The notes under the pieces: model-generated
Told to the model about the DNA's origin: nothing
Database searches by the model: none
The model's input: the letters and a program-made list of their open reading frames with translations, nothing else
Program-made: the position numbers and the translations under genes
Assembly: GCA_963836005.1 (NCBI GenBank)
Contig: CAWIHS010000004.1
Location: 310,001 to 374,000 of the forward strand
Reading direction: 5' to 3'
DNA length: 64,000 nucleotides
DNA from: CAWIHS01 sp963836005
Lineage (GTDB): Bacteria > Pseudomonadota > Gammaproteobacteria > GRL18
Shown: one piece after another, positions 17,432-26,927 of the stretch
Layout of the letters: each line of letters starts with the position of its first letter
Position numbering within the stretch: position 1 is the stretch's first letter

Positions 17432-18877
17432 TTAACTATCAACAATCCAGGTATCCTTACTGCCACCTCCCTGAGAGGAGTTGACCACCAGAGAGCCTTT
17501 GCGCAATGCTACACGAGTCAGACCACCGGTGGTTACTTTAATGGATTTGCCGCTGATGATAAACGGTCGCAGATCTACATGCCTCGGTTCTAGCTTTCCG
17601 CGCGCTAGAGTAGGGACTGTGGATATACCCAGAGTAGGCTGAGCGATGTAATTTCTTGGATCTGCCTGTATCAATTTTGCAAATTCTTCCCGCTCATGTC
17701 GAGTGGCGGCCGGGCCCACCAGCATACCGTACCCCCCAGACTCATTGGCGGGCTTCACCACTAGCTCATCCAAATGCTGCAGAACATATGCCAGTGAATC
17801 TGGATCCATGCATCGCCAGGTAGGCACATTGGGTATCATAGGTTCCTGGTCCAGGTAGTAGCGAATAATCTCCGGAACATAGGAATAAACAACTTTGTCA
17901 TCCGCCACGCCTGCGCCAGGTGCATTCGCCAGGGCTACATTACCTGCTTTCCAGGCTCGTAACAGACCAGGTACCCCCAGCATTGATTCGGGATCAAAAG
18001 CTTCCGGATCCATAAAAAGATCATCAATGCGCCGGTAAATCACATCCACACGCGTTAGACCCTCAACATTTCGCATATAGACACAATCATCATCATTTAC
18101 GATCAGATCCCGTCCCTCCACCAGTTCACAACCCATCTGTTGGGCAAGATATGCGTGTTCGAAATAGGCAGAGTTATAAATACCTGGTGTCAGAACTACA
18201 ATTTCCGGTGCGTCACCAGAACGTGGTGAGAGTGAAACAAGCATGTCGAACAAATCACAGGTGTAGTGGTTTACTGGTAATGGGTTATACGTATCGAACA
18301 GTTCCGGAAAAACACGTTTGATAACCTGGCGGTTTTCCAGCATATAGGAAACCCCGGAGGGAACCCTGAGATTGTCTTCCAGCACATAAATCTCTCCGTC
18401 AGTGTGACGGACCAGATCCGATCCGCAAATATGCGCCCAGATACCAAGTGGTGGGTTGATACCGATACACTGTTCGCGAAAGTTAACAGACTTAGCCAGG
18501 ATTTCGGCTGGAAAAATCTTGTCTTTAATGATTTTCTGCTGGTGATAGAGATCGTCGATAAAAAGGTTGAGTGCTTGCATTCGCTGTTTCAGACCAATCT
18601 CGATCTGATCCCATTCCTTTTTTAAGATCATGCGCGGGATGATGTCGAAAGGCCAGACACGATCGATGGAACCCTCCTCTTCAGTGTAAACGCGAAAGGT
18701 AATGCCCATTTGCTTGATTGCGAGGTCCGCAGCCTCCTGTCGTGCTTCGAGTTCATCTTTATCAAGCTTGCTAACGTAGCTAATTAATATTCGAGCAAAG
18801 GATCTGGCATTTCCTTTGAGTGTTATCAGTTCGTCATAAAACGAATGCTCTTCAAATGCCTTCAAGTTGATATTCAT
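17432..18877 (-). CDS. Circularly permuted type 2 ATP-grasp protein (DUF404/DUF407)
   Basis: A 481-residue ATP-grasp ligase of the permuted class. Conserved blocks are VLEDNLRVPSGVSYMLENR, LTPGIYNSAYFEHAYLA, DVIYRRIDDLF, VVKPANESGGYGML (nucleotide loop), HVDLRPF and NSSQGGGSKDTW. The family is predicted to join amino acids or a peptide to an acceptor. Its ATG overlaps the stop of the upstream transglutaminase/DUF2126 remnant (ATGA-type overlap at 18874-18877), so translational coupling survived decay of the upstream gene. With alpha-E and Anbu it makes up the conserved Anbu neighbourhood. Confidence 0.92.
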   Translation of the reverse strand: MNINLKAFEEHSFYDELITLKGNARSFARILISYVSKLDKDELEARQEAADLAIKQMGITFRVYTEEEGSIDRVWPFDIIPRMILKKEWDQIEIGLKQRMQALNLFIDDLYHQQKIIKDKIFPAEILAKSVNFREQCIGINPPLGIWAHICGSDLVRHTDGEIYVLEDNLRVPSGVSYMLENRQVIKRVFPELFDTYNPLPVNHYTCDLFDMLVSLSPRSGDAPEIVVLTPGIYNSAYFEHAYLAQQMGCELVEGRDLIVNDDDCVYMRNVEGLTRVDVIYRRIDDLFMDPEAFDPESMLGVPGLLRAWKAGNVALANAPGAGVADDKVVYSYVPEIIRYYLDQEPMIPNVPTWRCMDPDSLAYVLQHLDELVVKPANESGGYGMLVGPAATRHEREEFAKLIQADPRNYIAQPTLGISTVPTLARGKLEPRHVDLRPFIISGKSIKVTTGGLTRVALRKGSLVVNSSQGGGSKDTWIVDS

Positions 18878-19143
18878 TTTGAACCTACCTTATTTGCTGA
18901 GCGAAGGTTGAGCGTCCAGGCGAAATCAGGATTTAACGACTCTTCTGCTGCGAGAACCTGTCCGCCTGTATGATCTTGTTGCCAGTTGGTATAGTTTTGT
19001 TCCGGTTCTACTTTTTGTGAAAAATGATGCAGCAACCTACGGGTATGAGGAGCTGCTTTTAAGCGGATGGTGTGAAGTGAAAGATTTACCAGTCGATCAT
19101 AGTGGTATTCGCTACGGTGATGTATGACAATTCGAACTGACAT
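18874..19143 (-). pseudogene. Transglutaminase/DUF2126 gene collapsed by an internal in-frame deletion
   Basis: An 89-residue frame from ATG 19143. Residues 1-57 (MSVRIVIHHRSEYHYDRLV to NYTNWQQD) match the N-terminal domain of bacterial transglutaminase-like proteins. The remaining ~30 residues (HTGGQVLAAEESLNPDFAW then TLNLRS) resemble the extreme C-terminus of DUF2126 proteins, which typically read HTPG..., then NPEFP.TLDLR. A full transglutaminase-DUF2126 protein is about 1,100 residues, so some 1,000 codons appear to be missing between two in-frame ends. The assignment of the C-terminal piece rests on remembered family motifs. Papain-like catalytic residues are gone, so no activity is expected. 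Confidence 0.65.
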
Positions 19144-19380
19144 GGTGCGTAAAATATCCTGGTATGTGCAAAACTGGTGCAAATTTAGTGGGTAAATTTG
19201 CTAAATATAAGTACCTGATTTTTTCTAGCTATTTCTATGCCAGTGAATCAAAAAATAACTTCAGCCTCATATTCAAACCTTTGGAATCAAACATAGCAGT
19301 TCAAGTATTTAAAAAATTTCTCTACTCCAGCATAAATAGTTTATGATAGGAGAATTTCCAAAACTAAAAGAAACTGAATA

Positions 19381-20196
19381 ATGACTTATTGTGTTGGTAT
19401 ATGTCTCAAGGACGGTCTTTTATTTGCTAGTGATTCAAGAACAAATGCGGGCGTTGATTATGTAACCAGTTACTCAAAAATGCACGTGTTTACGCCGGCG
19501 CCGGATCGGCTGTTTGTATTACTCTCTTCAGGAAATCTTGGCATCACTCAGGAGATCATTAACCATATTCAGCGGGATCTTGATTATCCGGATGGCAGGG
19601 AAAATTTATTATCTGCCCGTTACCTGTTTGAAGCAGCGGACTACATTGCGCGGATCAGTCAACAGGTGCAGGAGAAACACCAACAGGCATTAAATCAAGC
19701 CAGGGTGAGCGCTGAGGTGACCTTGATCTTAGGGGGGCAGATTCTAGGCCGGCCCCATGGCCTGTTAATGATTTATCCGCAGGGTAACTGTATCGAGGCT
19801 TCAAGGAATACTCCCTATCTCCAGATTGGTGAGACCAAGTATGGTAAACCGGTATTGGATCGTCTGATACACTATGACCTTTCCCTGAATGATGCTGCTC
19901 GTCTGGCGCTGGTTTCCCTCAGCTCTACTGCCAACTCGAATATTACCGTCGGCCCGCCTTTTGAGCTTTCGACCTATGTGATGGAGCAATATAAGTTAGC
20001 CGGTCGCTGTTATTTTGAATACCGTGGAAATTACCTGGAAAAACTTGAAACTGCCTGGATGCAAGGTTTGCAGGAAGCGTGTAATAATTTGCCACGTTTC
20101 GAATGGGAGACCAATTCTGATACCGAACAGACGATGGATTACAGTGAATGTAATTTACAAATGGGAAATAACATTAAAAAAACTTCTATGGTTTAA
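19381..20196 (+). CDS. Anbu, proteasome-like ancestral beta-subunit peptidase
   Basis: A 271-residue N-terminal nucleophile hydrolase of the Anbu/HslV/proteasome-beta clan. After Met comes the presumed catalytic Thr (MTYCVGICLKDGLLFASDSR), with the conserved Asp of ASDSRTNAG and Lys of SYSKMHVF completing the usual active-site set. GPPFELSTYVMEQYKL and the length fit Anbu rather than HslV. It is divergent from the alpha-E/ATP-grasp operon and shares an approximately 240-base control region with it. The family is thought to process or recycle the product of the neighbouring ligases; the substrate is unknown. Confidence 0.92.
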   Translation: MTYCVGICLKDGLLFASDSRTNAGVDYVTSYSKMHVFTPAPDRLFVLLSSGNLGITQEIINHIQRDLDYPDGRENLLSARYLFEAADYIARISQQVQEKHQQALNQARVSAEVTLILGGQILGRPHGLLMIYPQGNCIEASRNTPYLQIGETKYGKPVLDRLIHYDLSLNDAARLALVSLSSTANSNITVGPPFELSTYVMEQYKLAGRCYFEYRGNYLEKLETAWMQGLQEACNNLPRFEWETNSDTEQTMDYSECNLQMGNNIKKTSMV

Positions 20197-20253
20197 AGCC
20201 TGAGTAGTTACTATTATTCTTTACTATAAGTGCCATTAATGCAGATTGGATTT

Positions 20254-21519
20254 TCAGTTATCAGATTTAGGGGGTGCACTCGTCAGGTCAGACATGGCCA
20301 TCGATTGCATGTTCGTCAGTTCGTTTTCAACACCGGCAGCATGCGTTAATTGTGCCACATTTTGCTTGGTGAAAAAGCCGTTAAAATCCCCAAATCGTTG
20401 TACATATTCAATGATAAGTGAAGAATGTTCTGATGCGCTGGAAAAAATTTGCTTGATCCCTTCTTCCCTGGAACCGATAACATCTAACAGAAACTTTTTT
20501 CCCTGACGGGCAATGACATCAACGACATAGTCGATATTTTCCACGCCATTATACTCTCCGTCTTTTACACCAATTGCCAGATGATGAAGTCTGGGGCCAT
20601 AATTGCGTACAAATGTTTCCGTTGGCGAGGGTAGTCGTTCCAGGTGATTAACGAAATACGGCGTATTATTGGCAGTGAACACTTTTGCCGGGCTGTTAAT
20701 CTCATCAGGAAAGTGGACACTTTTGGTCACATTGGTTGATGAGTTTTGATCTTTTATATTGTAGGATCCCCAATAATAGTAGCTGGTAAGAGAGAGCCAC
20801 TCCAGAATGGCTGTTTCTCTATTCTGGCTATAGATTCGTGTTGCCAGATGGTCTATTGGCGTTAACAGAGTATCAATACCGTGTTGTTCCTGCAACGCCT
20901 TAGCAGTGAGATAGGCTTCCTGGACATCGTATCGGATAGTCGATAACCCGAGTGAGTAGACTCTGTTTTGATCGATTGGTCTTTCCATATATGCAACAAT
21001 ATTGTGCGTGTACGGGGAAGGTTTGCTAACTGCCAGATTTCCTGGTAATTCAAGATAACGCAGATCATCCTGGGTAAAGAATCGAAACTCCCGTTCCTGT
21101 TGTAGTCGGGTAACTTCACTCATATTTTCTACGCGCAGAATTTCGCCCATATAACGGCTATTGGGCTTGTGAGCTCCAATCGGATAGATTTCGTTTAGAC
21201 TGCGAAAAATGCCATGAGCCTGTGGATCTTTCACTTCTCTGATCAGCAGATCGGGTGAATTCATATCTATACGCAATATGTGGGTCCAGTGCGATTCACT
21301 CTCCAGTGTAACCAGATAGTGATAGGGGGTCATGAAGCAGAGTTCACCGACATAATGGATCGATTGATCAGGATCGACGGTGATCATCAGAGCTTCAATC
21401 TGACCAATCATATCTGTCAGCCCAACACGATCACGTTCCATGAGTAGTGACTGCAGGTACTCTTCGAAAAATGCTGAATTTTTTTTATCCCCATGGCGTT
21501 TGTAGGAGAGAGAATTCAT
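20254..21519 (-). CDS. VOC/HPPD-like protein
   Basis: A 421-residue protein. The last ~130 residues look like the C-terminal VOC module of 4-hydroxyphenylpyruvate dioxygenase: PRLHHLAIGVKDGEYNG (a His iron ligand), KKFLLDVIGSREEGIKQIF, LIIEYVQRFGDFNGFF (the Glu ligand position) and TKQNVAQLTHAAG. The N-terminal two thirds (TPYHYLVTLESE, PSPYTHNIVAYMERP) are not recognised. Iron-dependent dioxygenase chemistry is plausible but unproven because the first His ligand is not obvious. It is convergent with Anbu (57 bases between stops) and lies downstream of the PDC-sensor gene. Confidence 0.6.
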   Translation of the reverse strand: MNSLSYKRHGDKKNSAFFEEYLQSLLMERDRVGLTDMIGQIEALMITVDPDQSIHYVGELCFMTPYHYLVTLESESHWTHILRIDMNSPDLLIREVKDPQAHGIFRSLNEIYPIGAHKPNSRYMGEILRVENMSEVTRLQQEREFRFFTQDDLRYLELPGNLAVSKPSPYTHNIVAYMERPIDQNRVYSLGLSTIRYDVQEAYLTAKALQEQHGIDTLLTPIDHLATRIYSQNRETAILEWLSLTSYYYWGSYNIKDQNSSTNVTKSVHFPDEINSPAKVFTANNTPYFVNHLERLPSPTETFVRNYGPRLHHLAIGVKDGEYNGVENIDYVVDVIARQGKKFLLDVIGSREEGIKQIFSSASEHSSLIIEYVQRFGDFNGFFTKQNVAQLTHAAGVENELTNMQSMAMSDLTSAPPKSDN

Positions 21520-21834
21520 ACCGTATCATTCCTGTTGGTTGAATAAAAATAAGAATTATCCCGAGATGTGCTGGGAGATAAAGGAGAATTGCAATGTAAA
21601 ATGTTGACTCTTTGTTATTCTCTTTTTAAAAATATGCAATTTATTGACCAAAAAATTAAATGCATTACAAATCAAGCCACTAGATTTTTGTATTCAAATT
21701 TTTGACATTAAAATGCACCAGTATTGATCAGCAATGCATAAATGATAGCCAAACCGGTAATGATATATACGGCCTGATTTTAGTGCAGCGTCACAGTACC
21801 GAGTCAGAGTAAAACATTAAACGTATGAACATCA

Positions 21835-22827
21835 CTAATTAATTTTTTTGTCAGAACGAGTACACATATTCTGTGTACTTTCTCCAAACCAGAAATTAAG
21901 CTCTTTTTTTAGAAAATCCTCGGCAAACATATAATGTGAACCATCACAGGAGAAATTTAGACCGACAAATCCATTCATGATATTGAGTGAGGCTGCGCGT
22001 AAATAAATCGTATCATCGGCTTCGCGTAGCGATTTAAATGATTTTAACACCTTAGGAACAATATCAGCTGAAACACAGGCATGACTGGGATAAGGCGTTT
22101 TAGCATACACCAGGCAGACCTGTGGATTGATAATTTCATGCAGAACATGTAAACGATAACGATAGGGATCATTATAGGGCCAGAGGGTAGCCCGCGAGCT
22201 GGAAAAATGCAGTTTGGCATGAAAAATACCCTGTTCAGTTATCAGGGATTCAATTACATCAAGCACTTCATCAATCTGTTTGTCCATTTCACTGAGTGTG
22301 CGCGTTTGTTGGAATAGGGTACTGCGAATGGACGGATCTCCCTTGATTTGACGCCATTCATGTTGCTGGTTCTCATTGACATGCTTAAGAGGTAAATCTT
22401 TTAATCCAAAGTCGGCAGCAATATAACCCCGGATTTCATCCTTGATAATAACACTATGTAGGGCTGTAATGCAGGGTTTATGTGTCTGTTTATCCACATA
22501 GACTTCGCTGAGTTCAATGTGTTTTTCAGTAGTGTTATTGATATGTTCCAGGTAGGGGCGATGAGAAAGATCCCGTCCAACAATCGAGTCATCACTATTG
22601 ATGTCTGTAATACTGCTGCTATGTTGTAATCCCGCTGTATCAATGGCGTATAATTGACGGCAGCGATGACCAGCATGCTGGTTCAGATATTGCCTGAGTT
22701 CAAAATCCAGATTGCTGCGTTGCTCCCAATGTTCAGCACAGATAGCGGCAATCTGGCTTAAAGGCTCAGCTAAAATCATTTTTATGTAATAACGCTGTTT
22801 GTTGATTGCTTTTTCCAGCCAGTCCAT
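21835..22827 (-). CDS. PDC-sensor (dCache-like) protein without a membrane anchor
   Basis: A 330-residue protein with a PDC/Cache ligand-binding domain at about residues 15-155: CRQLYAIDTAGLQHSSS, then SIVGRDLSHRPYLEHI, the typical GRDxSxRPY motif, and IRGYIAADFGL. There is no signal peptide, transmembrane segment or output domain, which is unusual for PDC sensors that normally sit in the periplasm between two helices. The C-terminal half is unassigned. It lies between the 1152-residue protein and the VOC-like protein on one strand, so the three may be one transcription unit despite gaps of 104 and 315 bases. The 315-base gap holds nothing visible. Confidence 0.65.
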   Translation of the reverse strand: MDWLEKAINKQRYYIKMILAEPLSQIAAICAEHWEQRSNLDFELRQYLNQHAGHRCRQLYAIDTAGLQHSSSITDINSDDSIVGRDLSHRPYLEHINNTTEKHIELSEVYVDKQTHKPCITALHSVIIKDEIRGYIAADFGLKDLPLKHVNENQQHEWRQIKGDPSIRSTLFQQTRTLSEMDKQIDEVLDVIESLITEQGIFHAKLHFSSSRATLWPYNDPYRYRLHVLHEIINPQVCLVYAKTPYPSHACVSADIVPKVLKSFKSLREADDTIYLRAASLNIMNGFVGLNFSCDGSHYMFAEDFLKKELNFWFGESTQNMCTRSDKKIN

Positions 22828-22931
22828 TATGACCTCTATAAGTGTTTAAACAGCAAATGAAGAGTTTGCCATGCAGAGTCGTTCCATAAACTTCAGCCAT
22901 TTATAATTTATAATTTGTAATATTGATAGTA

Positions 22932-25900
22932 TCATTGCATAGGATCTGCCCCGAGAGTACCGCCTAAAGCCTGCAGATAAGTGTCACTGGATATATGTGT
23001 TAACTTGGCTTCGGCAATGGACAGCTGATTGACGAGTTTCAAACGCCGGGCCTCGTCGGCATGACTTTCACGTTCAAGAAATGTGGACAGGTATTCTATA
23101 TGCCGCTGCCATAATTTAATATCCCGCTGCTGTTTGGATTTGAGGCGTTTTAAATACCAGTCAGAGACCAGCATATTCTCCCGGCTGAACAAAGCACGAA
23201 TGTCCGGGTGATGGACATCCTTACCTTGATAGCTTCCTTCGGCCATGATATGCAGCAAGGCTTTCAACGGCGGACAGGCCTGATGGATGGAACCGTCGTT
23301 GATATAACGCTGCGCCACCCTTTGCTGTGCTTCAACAATATTTTTTACACCATCCACAAAATCGGCCATGCTCTGTGTCTCCGGGCGTAAGATCAGTTCA
23401 TCAAATACCGCATCTGGACTGTCAAAAATTTTACCTAAAAACCCATGTACAAACAGGTTGGTGATACGGTAGCCCAGACGGCTGGCGAGGATCTTTTCTC
23501 CAGCGTACTCAAAGTCTTCAAGTGCTTCCAGCTGCCCCTTGCGGATCATATAGGCGGGCTGTCGCTGTTCTGGTTTCAGTTTGGCCCAGATTTCCGGAAT
23601 AAGCAGACTGATATCATGGTTGACCTGAGTGTGCGGCCCCACATAGCCAGCGGCGCTGCTGAAGCCGGAATAACCGGTGAGAATATAGGACACCAGGGCA
23701 TTATTTAAATCCGCCGTAGGGTAGAGCGCATTGAATGGACCTTTGGTCAGCGCGCCTTCAGAACCGGCGCCCGTGGTGGAGGGTGATTTACCTGTCAGGC
23801 TGCAGATAAAATCCATAAACAGCTCCGGTAATTCCTGATAATGGATGGGATTGTAAACAGCCAGAGAACGTACACCCGCCTTGTGATCAGGCGGATTATT
23901 TCGGCGGCCGGTGAGGACCGCATCCACCGGAAAGCAAACAGGCTGGTCAAGCGGCGTGCCGCGATGCAGACGGGCACTGACTTCAGCCAGATAACGCTTG
24001 ATGGGTTCAGCCTGATCGGCACGCAGTTGCAGATAACGCGGGTTTTTACTCGGCTTACCATCAATCAGTAATGGATGAGCGGATGATACCGCATAGGCCT
24101 GTTGGTCGAGACTCTCGAGAAGAAAGTCCTGCATGGGTTGGGTATACTCGTTGAAAGTAATGATATCTTCAGTAATTTCAATCAGATCTTCTGGTGACAG
24201 TGGCTGATAATTAGCCGTAAATGTGCCCGGCTGTGACATGTCTTTTTCAGCCTGTTTATCAAAGCCTCTGATCACCGCATCATCAGGACGTTGAAACAGA
24301 CGGTATTCACAGTTTTTGACCAGCTTGACGCAGGGAAAATTATTTTTCTCCGGTTTATTCAGTAACATGTTGGCCGGTACGATCACGGAGACAGTGATAT
24401 CATCTTCCATTTGCAGTTTTTCCGCGACGATATAGTCCTGACGCATCTTGTAGATCCGCCATGAGCCTTTAGGATCAAAACCGACCCGCAAATAGGACAT
24501 GATCAGCTGTCTGTTCAGGTATTTTAGTTCGTGCCCCGGCTCACCATTGATTAAATCCACAGTAAAACGTTTTTTCCAGTGACTGCCCCATTCACTTTTA
24601 TAAAAGCGCTTGATCACAAAGACCAGGGCTTTGATATGATCCGGGATCCCCTCCAGCCAGTCATTATATTCATCGGTAAATTTTTCCCTCGATGGCGTGA
24701 GCATTTTAATAACCGAGCCCAGACTCCGGTTCATGTTCAACAGAGGTCGGTGAGGATCCTTGCTATAGTCAGGCTGAAATTCAGCTTTATAGCGTTTTGA
24801 ATAATCATGCTCAAAGATGGCTTGAACCTGATTGAGATCTTCTTCAAGGTTATTGATAAATAAGGGCGCGTAAATGACGGCATCGTCAATGGCTTTGGAA
24901 ATTTCCGATTTGCCGCCGCCTGAAACGGTACAGGGCTTATGACAAAAAGTACCTTCCGCTTCCGTACCCACTATTCTCCAGCTGGGTGCGCGGGGATGTT
25001 TTTCCATGCTGATTTTATAACCGCTGGGATGAACATAAATAATATCAGGTTTCAGTTTCAGCGTATGTTGTTGCCCATTTGCCTGCCAGGTCACGGTCTG
25101 GCTGGGCAGGTCCATCTGCAGGTTTTCGGGCATATAGAATATTTGCGGGAAAGATTTATCAATGCCATAGCCTTCAGGCTGCAGTTCCATCAGTTCAGCA
25201 TAATTTTTCACTACTTCAGAAAATTTGTAGGCGGTGTTTTTGGTTCTGCTGTCCTTGCCAAATGCTTCGCCATGATTGTGGCGGGGAAAAGCCAGTGCGC
25301 CACCGGCGTGTTCTTCCTCCGCCAGTCCAAACAGATTGGCCGCATAACTGATCTGGGTTTTGACTTCCTTTTTGCAGTAGCCGAAATAATTATCCGCGAT
25401 GAGAGTGACAATCACGCCCTGTTTATCACGAGCAGTGAGTTTAAAAGGCTGGCCGTTATTGTAGCGTTCATCGTCATTTTCCCAGCACATCAGATCCTGG
25501 CGTTGTTTTTCTGTAGCCTGCTCAATGTGCGGCAGTCCCAGTTCCTTTTTGGTCAGTTTAACCAGGTGAGGCGCAAGAATGACGCAGCCCGAATGGCCGC
25601 TCCAGTGCTCAATATCCAGACCGGCATCATTTTCCGCCAGGGCCGGATTGCCGGCATTGCCAAAGATGCTTTCAACAAAATCCAGATTACTGACCAGGGT
25701 TGCAGGCACAAAAAATCGTATTTCCATGGACTTTTCAGCTTCAAAGCCCGGTATTTCAGGACACACGAGGGGGCGCAGCAGCAGTGAAACGAATAATTTG
25801 GCTTTCTTATCCTGCCTGGAGGTATAAGGCAGCGTTAAGAGTTCATGAGGCGGGTTAAGGGCAGCCAGAAGCATTTTGGCATAGGTTTCTTTGGGAACGG

Positions 25901-26390
25901 CTTTTTTATCACCGGGGATCGGCAGTCCGCCTTCGGCAATATGAAAGGAGCCTGCGGTGGTGCGTCTGTCCCGAACCGTATTGTGCAACACGCCCTGGTG
26001 TACGCGGTAGCTTTTGACATAGTCAGATTCAAAGTGGTTTTCATCTACTGGAATGGCCAGTTCTCTGGCGACTCCATGCTGATCCAGAATGAAGGTATTG
26101 GATGGCAGCGTGGGAGTGATATCAAGCCCGGCATCTGCCAGATAGCTGTTAATAAAATCCTGGATCCGTTGATCAGCAGGACACAGGTGATCGGCCAGTA
26201 AACGTGATTTTTCCCGATAGCTTTGCAGTAAATCATGCACCACGGAGAAAAATTCATCATCACATTCTGGAATACAGGAGGGTTGGCCTGAGGAATATAA
26301 TTTGAGGTTGATATAACGCTGGATACGCCGCTTTTCTTCCTCAGCATTGAGTTTTTTTTCATGTAGGCCCAGGGATTTTACTAAATCCAT
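22932..26390 (-). CDS. 1152-residue enzyme, possibly PPi-dependent phosphoenolpyruvate carboxykinase
   Basis: A very large cytosolic protein without signal or membrane segments. Striking motifs are a glycine-rich loop SGGGKSEISKAID (near residue 500), CKKEVKTQISYAANLFG, PRHNHGEAFG, TGKSPSTTGAGSEGALTKGP and SIHQACPPLKALLHIM. Length and my recollection of these motifs fit the PPi-type PEP carboxykinase family (EC 4.1.1.38), about 1,100-1,150 residues and only distantly related to GTP/ATP enzymes. I could not verify this by search. If right, it would interconvert oxaloacetate + PPi and PEP + CO2 + Pi. The long antisense frames within it are shadows. It heads a same-strand row with the PDC and VOC genes. 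Confidence 0.45.
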   Translation of the reverse strand: MDLVKSLGLHEKKLNAEEEKRRIQRYINLKLYSSGQPSCIPECDDEFFSVVHDLLQSYREKSRLLADHLCPADQRIQDFINSYLADAGLDITPTLPSNTFILDQHGVARELAIPVDENHFESDYVKSYRVHQGVLHNTVRDRRTTAGSFHIAEGGLPIPGDKKAVPKETYAKMLLAALNPPHELLTLPYTSRQDKKAKLFVSLLLRPLVCPEIPGFEAEKSMEIRFFVPATLVSNLDFVESIFGNAGNPALAENDAGLDIEHWSGHSGCVILAPHLVKLTKKELGLPHIEQATEKQRQDLMCWENDDERYNNGQPFKLTARDKQGVIVTLIADNYFGYCKKEVKTQISYAANLFGLAEEEHAGGALAFPRHNHGEAFGKDSRTKNTAYKFSEVVKNYAELMELQPEGYGIDKSFPQIFYMPENLQMDLPSQTVTWQANGQQHTLKLKPDIIYVHPSGYKISMEKHPRAPSWRIVGTEAEGTFCHKPCTVSGGGKSEISKAIDDAVIYAPLFINNLEEDLNQVQAIFEHDYSKRYKAEFQPDYSKDPHRPLLNMNRSLGSVIKMLTPSREKFTDEYNDWLEGIPDHIKALVFVIKRFYKSEWGSHWKKRFTVDLINGEPGHELKYLNRQLIMSYLRVGFDPKGSWRIYKMRQDYIVAEKLQMEDDITVSVIVPANMLLNKPEKNNFPCVKLVKNCEYRLFQRPDDAVIRGFDKQAEKDMSQPGTFTANYQPLSPEDLIEITEDIITFNEYTQPMQDFLLESLDQQAYAVSSAHPLLIDGKPSKNPRYLQLRADQAEPIKRYLAEVSARLHRGTPLDQPVCFPVDAVLTGRRNNPPDHKAGVRSLAVYNPIHYQELPELFMDFICSLTGKSPSTTGAGSEGALTKGPFNALYPTADLNNALVSYILTGYSGFSSAAGYVGPHTQVNHDISLLIPEIWAKLKPEQRQPAYMIRKGQLEALEDFEYAGEKILASRLGYRITNLFVHGFLGKIFDSPDAVFDELILRPETQSMADFVDGVKNIVEAQQRVAQRYINDGSIHQACPPLKALLHIMAEGSYQGKDVHHPDIRALFSRENMLVSDWYLKRLKSKQQRDIKLWQRHIEYLSTFLERESHADEARRLKLVNQLSIAEAKLTHISSDTYLQALGGTLGADPMQ

Positions 26391-26927
26391 ATCAAAAATT
26401 CCTAATATTTAATAATTTAAGTGGTTATTGACTTTACAGTTAAACCGTAATTTCATGTTGACAGCCAAAAAATTCCACATTCAGATTTCCATGCGTAGAT
26501 GATGATAATCGATACAAAAATTACGGTGACATAGCTTGATATTTTCGAAGTAAAAATAACATCTCTTACTGTAATAATTCATAACAATTCAAATGAATAT
26601 TTATTATGCATATACCACGCCAAGAACAATGTATATAATAAATATACACTTATAAAACAATGGCATGTAGTCGATGTTTTATAATTCTGTTTTTATCAGA
26701 AAGGCGTTTTTTCTGATTGTTTCGCCGTATTAGTACATTAATGTTACAGTTAATAGCTATATGCACAGAAACAGTGCAGAAAAAATAAAATATAAAATAA
26801 ACACTTCTGCCTTAAATTATAGACCGCAGGTTCTGTCCACTCAGTCATTTATGCATTGATATCAAGGCATATAAAAAGACGACCGATTGTCCTCATATTA
26901 AACAGCCAGTAACTAATTTGCTTCCAT

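Noticed and set aside
24939..25787. 282-codon frame antisense to the 1152-residue gene
   Set aside because: The opposite strand carries a continuous, motif-bearing large protein. The antisense reading has no start signals or recognisable family.
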